64,000 nt of DNA, taken from the NCBI RefSeq assembly GCF_000016165.1, contig NC_009253.1, positions 1,150,332-1,214,331 on the forward strand, in the 5' to 3' direction. Below are positions 40,999 to 49,329 of this stretch, piece after piece. The DNA comes from Desulforamulus reducens MI-1. Lineage in GTDB: Bacteria > Bacillota > Desulfotomaculia > Desulfotomaculales > Desulfotomaculaceae. Position 1 is the first letter of the stretch, and every line of letters begins with the position of its first letter. A program made the translations under genes and the position numbers. The notes beneath the pieces were generated by a model. The model was not told the origin of the DNA. It saw nothing but the letters and a program-made list of their open reading frames with translations, and searched no databases.

Positions 40999-41133
40999 TT
41001 GGCTAAAAGAGGTAAAAACCAAGAAATGTTACAAGGTACAGTGAACAAGACGGGGAATATGATGGAGGAGTTAGGTACTGAGCTGGGTTTAACGGAACAG
41101 CCCAAAGAAAGTAAAAAAAATAAACTGAAATAA
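40999..41133 (+). CDS. Tiny 44-aa protein, probably cotranscribed spore protein
   Basis: TTG start 8 nt after CGGAGG, 37 bp after the 48-aa gene. Reads AKRGKNQEMLQGTVNKTGN then MMEELGTELGLTEQPKESKK. The M-E-E-L-x2-E-L-G-L motif parallels its neighbour and the 9393 gene, suggesting gene duplication. Highly hydrophilic, lysine-rich end. Ends at a strong bidirectional terminator. Confidence 0.6.
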   Translation: MAKRGKNQEMLQGTVNKTGNMMEELGTELGLTEQPKESKKNKLK

Positions 41134-41135
41134 AG

Positions 41136-41162
41136 TTAAGGCCGGGGTTATCCCGGCCTTAA
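41136..41162. terminator. Bidirectional terminator
   Basis: TTAAGGCCGGG (41136-41146) / CCCGGCCTTAA (41152-41162), between the 44-aa gene and the convergent 79-aa gene. Confidence 0.85.
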
Positions 41163-41398
41163 TCTCTGGGTATAAATCCGATGGTTTTTCCAGTTTTTTT
41201 GGTAGGTTTTACCCGGGATAGGATATAAATTTCCTGCTGTTCAGTCTGATTAAAATACATACTGACAAAAACATAGTCTTTTGCCAACATCTTGTTGGCC
41301 TCATCCAAACCAATAACCCTGATTAACTCTGTAATGGTATCACTACTTCCTACGGAGATACCACCCAGTCCACCGGAACCACAAGAGCTACAACCCAT
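41159..41398 (-). CDS. 79-aa protein with N-terminal CSSCGSGG motif
   Basis: ATG at 41398 behind GGGGAGGG. N-terminus MGCSSCGSGGLGGISVGSSD holds a Cys-x2-Cys followed by a glycine-rich stretch. A helix follows (ITELIRVIGLDEANKMLA), then beta strands (YVFVSMYFNQTEQQEIYILSRV). No family recognised. The Cys pair could bind metal or be modified. Convergent with the tiny spore-like genes and divergent from the activase cluster. Confidence 0.6.
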   Translation of the reverse strand: MGCSSCGSGGLGGISVGSSDTITELIRVIGLDEANKMLAKDYVFVSMYFNQTEQQEIYILSRVKPTKKTGKTIGFIPRD

Positions 41399-41540
41399 TG
41401 GATACCCTCCCCTAAATCAGTTTTTGGAATATGTTTCATTAAATAATCTAAATAGATTATAGCAACTTTTTATTAAAAAAGCATATGCAAGTGAAAATTT
41501 GCCAATACTACAGGATGGATTTGTTGTAAAGGAGGGATTG

Positions 41541-42524
41541 ATGATGCCTGTTCGGGTGGGTATACCTAGGGCTTTGTTTTATTATTATTACTTTCCCCTG
41601 TGGAAAGAATTTTTGGAACAACTGGGTGCGGAAGTGGTTGTTTCTGACCGTACAACTAAAGAAATTCTGACAAGAGGGCTAGAGCATTGTGTGGATGAAG
41701 CCTGCTTACCAATAAAATTAGCCTTTGGTCATGTGCAAAACCTTGCCGATAAAGGAGTAGATATAATATTTCTACCTAGAATAGTGAGTGTAGCAAAACA
41801 GGAATATATTTGTCCAAAGTTTCTAGGATTTCCAGACATGGTGCGACAAAATATCAAAAATCTGCCCATGATCATGGATACTAACATTAATTTGAGGAAG
41901 AGGAAAAGTGATGCTGGTATTTTTGCTCGAGAAGTTGGAACAGCTATTGGAAAAGGGTCCGTTAAATCTAGGCTGGCATTTTGGCAGGGCCAATATAAAC
42001 ACAAAGGATATCTAAGATTGCTGGAACAAGGTTTGCTACCTGATGAAGCCATATCCGTATTGGATGGAAAAGAACGCAAGGACAAAGTCTCTGACACAGA
42101 CCTAACAGTGGCTGTTATCGGTCATCCCTACAACATTTACGATCCTTTTATCAGTATGAATATAATAAACAGATTAAAAAATTTAGGGGTTCAAGTGTTA
42201 ACTGCAGATAACCTAACGGAACAAATGATTAATCAGGGTGTTAAACAACTTCCCAAAAAGTTATTCTGGACACTTTCAAGAAGAGTGACCGGTGGGGCTT
42301 TATATTATCATGAAAAGGGAATGGTGGATGGTATAATCCATGTGGCTGCCTTTGCCTGTGGGCCAGATTCAATGACAGGTGAATTAATTGAACGATTTAT
42401 TCGGAGAGAAGGAAAAATGCCATTCATGAACATTAATTTAGATGAACATACAGGAGAAGCGGGAATCGTTACCAGGGTAGAAGCTTTCTTAGACATGATG
42501 CGGTGGCGGAGGGCGATTGTATGA
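41541..42524 (+). CDS. Acyl-CoA dehydratase activase-related protein (DUF2229), first copy
   Basis: 327 aa from ATG 41541 behind AAAGGAGG (ATG 41544 also possible). It opens VRVGIPRALFYYYYFPLWKEF and continues with TRGLEHCVDEACLPIKLAFGHVQNL. It ends with AFACGPDSMTGELIERFIRR and MNINLDEHTGEAGIVTRVEAF. These are the Cys-containing segments of the CoA-enzyme-activase-associated DUF2229 proteins. The last codons overlap the next gene (ATGA). First of three genes that together resemble a split large 2-hydroxyacyl-CoA dehydratase activase. Reaction unknown. Confidence 0.8.
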   Translation: MMPVRVGIPRALFYYYYFPLWKEFLEQLGAEVVVSDRTTKEILTRGLEHCVDEACLPIKLAFGHVQNLADKGVDIIFLPRIVSVAKQEYICPKFLGFPDMVRQNIKNLPMIMDTNINLRKRKSDAGIFAREVGTAIGKGSVKSRLAFWQGQYKHKGYLRLLEQGLLPDEAISVLDGKERKDKVSDTDLTVAVIGHPYNIYDPFISMNIINRLKNLGVQVLTADNLTEQMINQGVKQLPKKLFWTLSRRVTGGALYYHEKGMVDGIIHVAAFACGPDSMTGELIERFIRREGKMPFMNINLDEHTGEAGIVTRVEAFLDMMRWRRAIV

Positions 42525-43621
42525 AGGTAACCTTCCCGCACATGGGATACATGTACATATCCCTTAAAGGAATGTTAGAATATCTGGGCATTGAGGTGGT
42601 GCCGCCACCTCCCTGTAGTAAAAGAACTTTGAACCTAGGAGTGAAACATTGTCCTGAGTTTGCCTGTTTACCTTTAAAACTAAATGTGGGGAATTTTATT
42701 GAGGCAAGGGAAATTGGGGCAGACACTATTATGATGGCAGGCGGATGCGGGCCTTGTCGTTTTGGTTATTATGCCTATGTTGAAAATGAGATTTTAAAAG
42801 ATTTACAAGTACATTTTAATTTAGTGGTGTTGGAACCACCGGAAAAACATATTGGGGAACTGTTGGGTCGCATTAAAAAAATTACCGGCAATCAACCATG
42901 GGTTAAGGTGATAAAAGCATTAAGATTTGGTTATCTCAAGGCAAGGGCTGTGGATCAGGTAGAAAAGAGTTCTTTCCAAAAACGTCCCAGAGAGTTGATA
43001 AGGGGTGCAACAGACAGAGCCCTCAAACAAGCCATCCATGAAATAGACAGCGCCCAGACCCCCCAGGAGTTAACCACTGCTGAGGAGAAATCCCGAGAAA
43101 TCATGGAAAGTATATCTATAGATATCAATCGCCCGGTTTTGAAAGTGGCCCTAATAGGAGAAATATACACGTTATTAGAACCCTTTGCCAATGGTAATAT
43201 AGAGCGACATTTGGGTAACTTAGGGGTTGAAGTGGATAGGTCGATGATGTTAAGTGAGTGGATCAATGATCACTTATTTATGGGTTTGATTAGAAATGCG
43301 CCCAGTAGCAAACGATTTATTAAAGTGGCTTCTCCGTATTTGAATCATTTTGTGGGTGGACACGGACAGGAAACCATTGGGGCTGCTGTATGGTATGGGC
43401 AGCAGGGTTTTGATGGCGCTTTACAGATTTTACCTTTTACATGTATGCCAGAAATTGTGGCACAAAGTATTTTACCAAGCGTCAGTGGGGACACCGGTTT
43501 ACCAGTGATGACGTTAATCATGGACGAACACAGTGGTGAAGCCGGCATGGTTACAAGATTAGAAGCATTTGTTGACTTATTGCAAAGACGAAATGAACAG
43601 AAGGAGGCATTAACATCCTAG
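42521..43621 (+). CDS. Acyl-CoA dehydratase activase-related protein, second copy
   Basis: 366 aa from ATG 42521, with GGAGGG upstream, overlapping the first copy by 4 bp. Similar architecture: PPPPCSKRTLNLGVKHCPEF, ACLPLKLNVGNFIEA, MAGGCGPCRFGYYA, LPFTCMPEIVAQSILPSVS and IMDEHSGEAGMVTRLEAFVD. Several conserved Cys may hold a 4Fe-4S cluster like HgdB/BcrB-type subunits. It overlaps the ATPase gene by 1 bp, so the three genes are strictly coupled. Confidence 0.8.
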   Translation: MKVTFPHMGYMYISLKGMLEYLGIEVVPPPPCSKRTLNLGVKHCPEFACLPLKLNVGNFIEAREIGADTIMMAGGCGPCRFGYYAYVENEILKDLQVHFNLVVLEPPEKHIGELLGRIKKITGNQPWVKVIKALRFGYLKARAVDQVEKSSFQKRPRELIRGATDRALKQAIHEIDSAQTPQELTTAEEKSREIMESISIDINRPVLKVALIGEIYTLLEPFANGNIERHLGNLGVEVDRSMMLSEWINDHLFMGLIRNAPSSKRFIKVASPYLNHFVGGHGQETIGAAVWYGQQGFDGALQILPFTCMPEIVAQSILPSVSGDTGLPVMTLIMDEHSGEAGMVTRLEAFVDLLQRRNEQKEALTS

Positions 43622-44604
43622 TGAAAGGTTATCTGGGAATTGATGTTGGCTCCGTTAGTACAAACATTGTATTTATGGATGAACAAACCAATGTCTTAGA
43701 AAGCTTGTATCTCCGTACCAATGGGCAACCAGTGGCTACGGTTCAAAAGGGTCTGGGACAAATTAAAGAAAAGCTACCCGCTAAGGTGGTGGTTAGAGGG
43801 GTAGGGACCACGGGAAGTGGTCGACAACTTACAGGTATTGTGGTGGGAGCAGATGCAATAAAAAATGAGATTACAGCACACGCAGTTGCTGCGTCTCACC
43901 TAGTCCCAGGTGTTCAATCGGTATTGGAAATCGGCGGTCAGGACAGTAAAATTATTATTCTCCGAAATGGTGTTGTTACAGATTTTGCCATGAATACGGT
44001 TTGTGCTGCGGGGACAGGAAGCTTTCTCGATCAGCAGGCCAGCCGGCTAAATATTGCCATTGAAGAGTTTGGGGATATTGCACTCCGAGGTTCGACACCT
44101 GTACGTATTGCCGGTCGTTGTGCCGTTTTTGCTGAGTCCGATATGATTCATAAACAACAGATGGGTTACAATCTTGACAATATTTTAGCAGGACTATGTG
44201 AAGCCTTAGTAAGAAATTATTTAAATAACGTTGGCAAGGGTAAGGAAATTTTAGGCCCAGTGGTCTTTCAGGGCGGCGTTGCAGCCAATGCTGGAATGAG
44301 AAAGGCCTTTGAAAGGGCTCTAGGTCTAGAAGTGCAGATACCAAAATACTTTAATGTGATGGGTGCCGTAGGTGCGGCCATGCTTGCCAAAGATGCAGTT
44401 TCCAAGGGGGTTCCTACTCAATTCAAGGGCTTTGGTGTAGCCGATATGGAATATAAGGCTGGCAGTTTTGAATGTGATGGTTGTCCTAATCTTTGTGAAG
44501 TAATCGAAATGGCGGAACAGGGCAAGATCATTGCCCGCTGGGGAGATCGCTGTGGTAAGTGGTCCAATGCCCTGGCAACCAGAGAAGCCTCCAGAAGTTG
44601 TTGA
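43621..44604 (+). CDS. BadF/BadG/BcrA/HgdC-type ATPase (dehydratase activase)
   Basis: 327 aa, GTG start overlapping the previous stop. ASKHA-fold ATPase: GIDVGSVSTNIVFMD (phosphate 1), GVGTTGSGRQL, LEIGGQDSKIIILRNG, then the cluster cysteines in NTVCAAGTGSFLDQQ and AGRCAVFAESDMIHKQQ. HgdC activates 2-hydroxyglutaryl-CoA dehydratase by ATP-driven electron transfer. The extra C-terminal CDGCPNLCEV...WGDRCGKW adds Cys not in classic HgdC. No dehydratase subunit genes are adjacent; the two DUF2229 proteins may be the partners. Confidence 0.85.
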   Translation: MKGYLGIDVGSVSTNIVFMDEQTNVLESLYLRTNGQPVATVQKGLGQIKEKLPAKVVVRGVGTTGSGRQLTGIVVGADAIKNEITAHAVAASHLVPGVQSVLEIGGQDSKIIILRNGVVTDFAMNTVCAAGTGSFLDQQASRLNIAIEEFGDIALRGSTPVRIAGRCAVFAESDMIHKQQMGYNLDNILAGLCEALVRNYLNNVGKGKEILGPVVFQGGVAANAGMRKAFERALGLEVQIPKYFNVMGAVGAAMLAKDAVSKGVPTQFKGFGVADMEYKAGSFECDGCPNLCEVIEMAEQGKIIARWGDRCGKWSNALATREASRSC

Positions 44605-44622
44605 TGATTATAAAATATTACT

Positions 44623-44685
44623 AAAAAAGTAGGAAGAGGGATTTCATTATCTAGAGTAAACGGAGATAATGAAATCCCTCCTTTC
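44623..44685. repeat. Dispersed palindromic repeat, copy 2
   Basis: AAAAAAGTAGGAAGAGGG then ATTTCATTATCTAGAGTAAACGG then AGATAATGAAATCCC. The arms GGGATTTCATTATCT and AGATAATGAAATCCC are perfect complements. Same left flank and core as copy 1 (30402-30462). Lies just after the activase ATPase stop. Confidence 0.75.
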
Positions 44686-44806
44686 ATCATGAATACATTT
44701 TATGGAAAAGATTCCTTTTAGGTTCCTATTATTGGGAGGATGCCGTAGGTGTGATGTCGAAAAAACTTAGGTCTAAGATAAATTTAAGAGTTAGGGGAAT
44801 AAATCA

Positions 44807-46981
44807 ATGCAAAAGAAGTCAAACCTGAACGCACAAATTGCGAGGGAATTAGCCATTAGAGAGAGTCAAGTGGAACAGACCGCCAAATTACTGGATGATG
44901 GAAACACAGTCCCCTTTATAGCACGATATCGTAAGGAAATGACCGGCGAACTGGATGAAGTTCAAATTAGAAAGGTTTTTGAACGATTAACATCCCTGCG
45001 CAACCTAGAAAAGAGAAAAGAAGAAGTACTTCATTCTATAGAAGAACAGGGGAAACTTACAGAGGAACTCAGGGCAAAGATAGTGGCTGCTGAGTCAGTG
45101 ACAGCGGTGGAAGATTTATATCAGCCATATCGCCCCAAAAGGAAAACAAGGGCCAGCGTGGCCAGGGAAAGGGGATTGGAACCGCTGGCCCAATGGTTGT
45201 TTATGGCAACTTCCGGGGTACAACCATTAGAAGAGGCAACAAAATACCTGAACCCAGAAATAGGGGTAAATTGTGCTGAGGAAGCACTGCAGGGTGCCAT
45301 GGATATCATTGCAGAAACTATTTCGGATGATCCCGATACCCGTGGCTGGCTGAGAGGGTTTACTTATCAGCGAGGCGAATTAGTAACAGAGGTAAAGAAT
45401 CAGGAGGCGGATCAGCGGGGTGTCTACCGAATGTATTATGAACACAGAGAACCCGTTAAAACAGTGCCACCTCACCGAGTGCTAGCGATTAACCGAGGAG
45501 AAAAGGAAGAAATCCTAAAGGTAAAAATAGAAGTTTCAGAAGAGACCGTAATGGAGAACCTAAACCGACGTTGGATCTCGATGAAATCCGGAGTAGGGGA
45601 GATACTCCAAGAGGCCATAAGGGATGGCTACCGAAGATTGTTGGCCCCTGCTGTGGAAAGAGATATTCGTAATCAATTAACGGAGTCGGCAGAGGAACAG
45701 GCTATTTCTGTATTCTCTAAAAACTTAAAGCAGCTATTATTGCAACCTCCTGTGAAAGATAAGATTGTGTTGGGGTTGGATCCTGCTTATCGTACAGGCT
45801 GCAAATGGGCGGTGGTTGATAACACAGGCAAATTATTGGAAGTGGGCGTCATCTACCCGACGCCTCCTCAGAAAAAAATTCAGGAGGCCAGGGCTGAAAT
45901 AAGCCGGTTGGTGGACAAGTATGAAATCGACATCATTGCCATTGGTAATGGTACAGCATCCAGAGAAACCGAGCAGTTTGTAGCTGAGTTGATACAAGAC
46001 AAAGGCTGGCAAAAGTTGCAATATATCATTGTGAATGAAGCAGGAGCCAGTGTCTACTCTGCATCAGAGTTAGCTGCCAAGGAATTCCCAGGGCTGGATG
46101 TTGCCCAACGCAGTGCCGTATCTATTGGACGCAGACTTCAGGACCCGCTGGCTGAGTTGGTAAAGATTGAGCCCAGATCCATTGGAGTGGGCCAATATCA
46201 ACATGATGTAGCTCCCAAGCGCTTAGAAGAAAGCCTAAAGGGTGTTGTTGAGTCAGCAGTAAATATGGTAGGGGTTGATCTCAACACCGCTTCAGCTTCA
46301 CTTTTATCCTATGTGTCTGGCATTAATTCAACAGTGGCCAATAATATTGTGCATTACCGTGAAGAAAATGGAAAATTTATTGAAAGGACTCAGTTGAAGA
46401 AAGTTCCTCGCTTGGGACCCAAGGCCTTTGAACAAAGCGTAGGTTTCCTTCGTATTATGGACGGCAGCAATGCCCTTGATAAAACTGGGATTCACACGGA
46501 ATCCTATCCAGTGGTAAAGAAGTTGTTAAAAGAAATTAGCAGTTCCGAAAGGGATATTGGCAGTTCTGAACTGAAAGAAAAGCTTAAACAACTGGACATG
46601 GAGAAAACAGCAGAACGATTGGAAACCGGTGTGCCCACCCTAAGGGATATTATTGACGGGCTGCTGCGTCCTGGGAGAGACCCTCGGGAAGATCTGCCGG
46701 GTCCCCTTTTCCGCAGTAATATTCTAAAGATTGAAGATCTGCAGGCAGGTATGGAACTTAAAGGTACTGTAAGAAATGTAGTGGATTTTGGAGTTTTTGT
46801 GGATGTTGGTCTAAAGAATGACGGTTTGGTGCATCGCAGTGAAATGACAGATCGCCGTTTTCGTCATCCCTTGGATATCGTTTCCGTAGGGGATGTAATC
46901 AATGTATGGGTTCTCGCGGTGGATATTGAACGGGGAAGGGTTTCCTTAACTATGAAAGAAAGATTGCCACAAAATCCTTAA
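44807..46981 (+). CDS. tex: Tex family RNA-binding transcription accessory protein
   Basis: 724 aa, ATG start. Domain order: N-terminal helical domain (ARELAIRESQVEQTAKLLDDGNTVPFIARYRKEMTGELDE), YqgF-like RNase fold (IVLGLDPAYRTGCKWAVVD), HhH pair (VNMVGVDLNTASASLLSYVSGI) and a C-terminal S1 domain (GMELKGTVRNVVDFGVFVDV). Tex binds nucleic acid and affects transcription; its exact role is unclear. Length fits the family (about 720-780). Monocistronic context. Confidence 0.94.
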   Translation: MQKKSNLNAQIARELAIRESQVEQTAKLLDDGNTVPFIARYRKEMTGELDEVQIRKVFERLTSLRNLEKRKEEVLHSIEEQGKLTEELRAKIVAAESVTAVEDLYQPYRPKRKTRASVARERGLEPLAQWLFMATSGVQPLEEATKYLNPEIGVNCAEEALQGAMDIIAETISDDPDTRGWLRGFTYQRGELVTEVKNQEADQRGVYRMYYEHREPVKTVPPHRVLAINRGEKEEILKVKIEVSEETVMENLNRRWISMKSGVGEILQEAIRDGYRRLLAPAVERDIRNQLTESAEEQAISVFSKNLKQLLLQPPVKDKIVLGLDPAYRTGCKWAVVDNTGKLLEVGVIYPTPPQKKIQEARAEISRLVDKYEIDIIAIGNGTASRETEQFVAELIQDKGWQKLQYIIVNEAGASVYSASELAAKEFPGLDVAQRSAVSIGRRLQDPLAELVKIEPRSIGVGQYQHDVAPKRLEESLKGVVESAVNMVGVDLNTASASLLSYVSGINSTVANNIVHYREENGKFIERTQLKKVPRLGPKAFEQSVGFLRIMDGSNALDKTGIHTESYPVVKKLLKEISSSERDIGSSELKEKLKQLDMEKTAERLETGVPTLRDIIDGLLRPGRDPREDLPGPLFRSNILKIEDLQAGMELKGTVRNVVDFGVFVDVGLKNDGLVHRSEMTDRRFRHPLDIVSVGDVINVWVLAVDIERGRVSLTMKERLPQNP

Positions 46982-47082
46982 CCAAATTAAATCTCCATAA
47001 CAAATAATATTTTAATATTAGCGAAAATTATGTATAATATAATCATTAAAATATACTATAACCTTCAAAAGAAGGGTAGGTC

Positions 47083-47361
47083 GTGGAGATGTTAACTGAC
47101 CGAAGAGAATTGTTATGGAGAATTGAAAGGGCTATGCTTTCTATGCAGGCCTTGGGATATAGTGCCGAGCAAATTGAAATGGTACTTAGGGATGTATTTA
47201 ATCAACAACCTCAGGGCAATTACAGCAACGAGGATTTATTACCACTGGTTGAAAATCTGGAAAAAAGGGTCCATCAGGCGAAACGCTGGATACTTTATTT
47301 AAATAGCGGTACCTGTGGCCTGAGTCACGGTCAACCCAAAACACCTTCCTGCGATATGTAG
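47083..47361 (+). CDS. Small helical protein of unknown function
   Basis: 92 aa, GTG 47083 or ATG 47089; GAAGGG lies 8-14 nt upstream. Mostly alpha-helical (DRRELLWRIERAMLSMQALG; NEDLLPLVENLEKRVHQAKRW) with a short C-terminal tail. Its stop lies in the loop of the following terminator hairpin. No family recognised. It is preceded by AT-rich DNA with no obvious promoter. Confidence 0.5.
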   Translation: MEMLTDRRELLWRIERAMLSMQALGYSAEQIEMVLRDVFNQQPQGNYSNEDLLPLVENLEKRVHQAKRWILYLNSGTCGLSHGQPKTPSCDM

Positions 47362-47373
47362 GAAGGTGTTTAT
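47340..47373 (+). terminator. Terminator overlapping the end of the 92-aa gene
   Basis: AACACCTTCCT (47340-47350) / AGGAAGGTGTT (47360-47370) followed by TATTATTAT. Confidence 0.8.
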
Positions 47374-47389
47374 TATTATGTGGTGCAGA

Positions 47390-47405
47390 GTGAAATTAAT
47401 TTCAC
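47390..47405. promoter_or_regulatory. 16-bp perfect palindrome upstream of the SorC-type regulator
   Basis: GTGAAATTAATTTCAC. Further downstream, AGTTGCAAAACATC and AGTCGCAAAAATC (47479-47512) form a partial direct repeat. Both could be operators for the SorC-family regulator of the decayed deo-like operon. Confidence 0.4.
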
Positions 47406-47530
47406 GTAAGTAAAATTTTTTTCAAAAAAAGAAGGAAAAATAAAACCAGCAAAGAATAATTATTTCAAAGGTTTAAAAAGTTGCAAAACATCACAAAAAG
47501 TCGCAAAAATCTCACGGTTAAGGGGGCGAG

Positions 47531-48472
47531 ATTATCGACATCAAACAGTTGGTCAAAATAGCCAGGTTATATTACGAATTTGGCTATAAACAAGAAGAAA
47601 TTGCTAAGATGGAGGGCCTTTCAAAGGCAAAGGTAAGCCGTCTTTTAGATAAAGCCCACAAGGAAGGTATCGTAGAAATTAAGGTGGTTTATCCACAACA
47701 AGAGGTCCGTGAATTGGCGAAGGAGTTAAGTAATCATTTTGGTTTGAAAAAAGTTGTTGTTGTACCTGTGATCGTGGACCATCCTGATGCGGTACGAAAT
47801 GATCTTGGGAAGGCCGTTGCTAATTTTTTGCATGAAATTATCCAGAAAAATGATGTTCTTGGTGTCTCTTGGGGAACAACCTTACCCTTTGTGACTAAAC
47901 AATTAAGTACCGTGGAGGGCAAAGATATTACTGTGGTCCAATTAAATGGAGGTGTAACCAAGAATTACTTGGCATCCCAATCTGGCATCATTGTTGAGGG
48001 CTTTGTCCATGCCTTTCAGGCTACTCCCTATATGTTACCAGTGCCTACCATCGTAGATAGTATCGAATTAGCAACAGCCATCGTAAATGATTCAAATGTA
48101 AAACAAGCCATGATCCTTGCAAAACAGGCTAGGATTGCTTTGTTTGGTATTGGGCGGGCAAGTTATGATTCTGTATTAGTAGAGGCTGGTTATTTCAAAA
48201 AAGGCAAATATGACGAATTACTAGCAAAGGGAGCAGTGGGAGATATCTGTTCACGGTTTTTCCGTCTGGATGGCAGTATTGTGGATGAAGAGTTAAATCA
48301 AAGAACCGTGGGCATTGGCCTTGAGGAATTAGCCAATAAGGAATATTCCATTGCTGTGGCTAATGGAGAAGAAAAGGCAGCGGCAATTATCGGAGCCCTT
48401 CGCGGCAAATATGTCAATACACTTTTTATCGATGAAGCAGCAGCACAAAAATGTTTGGAACTGATAAATTAA
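47531..48472 (+). CDS. SorC/DeoR-family sugar-binding transcriptional regulator
   Basis: 313 aa if started at ATT 47531, 5 nt after AGGGGG. The first canonical in-frame codon is TTG 47549 (307 aa), which has no ribosome site; upstream the frame is closed by TAA at 47519. It has an N-terminal HTH (YKQEEIAKMEGLSKAKVSRLLDKA) and a C-terminal sugar-phosphate-binding domain (VLGVSWGTTLPFV, ALFGIGRASYD, VGDICSRFF). B. subtilis DeoR has the same length (313) and controls deoxyribonucleoside use. Here the gene heads a decayed kinase/transporter set ending in deoC, so it probably responded to deoxyribose-5-phosphate or a related sugar phosphate. Confidence 0.88.
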   Translation: MIDIKQLVKIARLYYEFGYKQEEIAKMEGLSKAKVSRLLDKAHKEGIVEIKVVYPQQEVRELAKELSNHFGLKKVVVVPVIVDHPDAVRNDLGKAVANFLHEIIQKNDVLGVSWGTTLPFVTKQLSTVEGKDITVVQLNGGVTKNYLASQSGIIVEGFVHAFQATPYMLPVPTIVDSIELATAIVNDSNVKQAMILAKQARIALFGIGRASYDSVLVEAGYFKKGKYDELLAKGAVGDICSRFFRLDGSIVDEELNQRTVGIGLEELANKEYSIAVANGEEKAAAIIGALRGKYVNTLFIDEAAAQKCLELIN

Positions 48473-48491
48473 CCTAAAGGAGATGCTAAAA

Positions 48492-49329
48492 ATGCAAAAA
48501 AACTTCTCCTAGGCACGGACTTTGGTACCCAGGGAGTACGGGTGGCCATATTAACACAGATGATAGTTTGGTAGGGATGTCCTTTGCTGAATATCCCACT
48601 GTTTACCCGCAACCAGGTTGGGCAGAGCAAAGCCCCTCTAAATGGTGGCAGGCCTTCAAAAAAGCATTAGCTTGTTGTCGTACTACGGTTCAAGATATTA
48701 ACAGAATTGCTGGTTTAACCATTTGTTCCACCTCATCCACCGTATTGGCAGTGGATGAGGCAGGAAATCCATTGACTGAGGCCATTCTCTGGTGGATAAC
48801 AGGGCGGTAAGGGAAATGGAAAAGGTTAACCGTTCTGCACATCAATGTCTAAAATATTCTGGTGGATCCGATTCAGTGGAATGGATGATACCTAAGGTTT
48901 TGTGGTTTAAGAATCATCGTCCCGAGATTTATCAGAATTGCTATTTAATTATCGAGAAACAGGATTGGCTAAATTATCAGTTTACCGGTAAATGGGTATC
49001 TTCCCGATGTACAGTCACCTGTAAGTGGAATTATGTAGATATCGAGGGCGGTTGGTCAATAGATTTTATGAAGGAAATTGGATTGGGGGATTTCCAAAAA
49101 AACTGCCCATTAATGTTGTTCCTGTTGGCAAACTGGTAGGGAAAGTAACCATTGCAGCAGCGGAAGAGACTGGCCTACCGACGGGGATACCAGTTTTTCA
49201 AGGTGGTATTAATGCCCATATCGACATGTTGGGTATGGGTGTGGTGGAACATGGTCAGATGAGTATTATCATGGGTACTAGTTTTGTTCATCTGGCCCAT
49301 ACCCCCAAGCCAATTTTTTGCCCAGGATT
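48492..49329 (+). pseudogene. FGGY-family carbohydrate kinase, frameshifted and truncated
   Basis: The reading frame moves four times in the same direction, each as if one base were lost: near the start, near 48551, near 48792 and near 49095. Joined, the pieces read as an FGGY kinase N-terminal half: KKLLLGTDFGTQGVRVAI, MSFAEYPTVYPQPGWAEQ, WDNRAVREMEKVNRSAH, YQNCYLIIEKQDWLNYQFTG, KLVGKVTIAAAEETGLPTG and [20 protein letters not shown]. The C-terminal half is absent and the sequence runs straight into an ABC-transporter fragment. Certainly non-functional. Confidence 0.85.

Noticed and set aside
30402-44685. CRISPR array or insertion-sequence ends for the dispersed repeats
   Set aside because: Only two copies 14 kb apart, no regular spacing, no transposase ORF and no clear target duplication.
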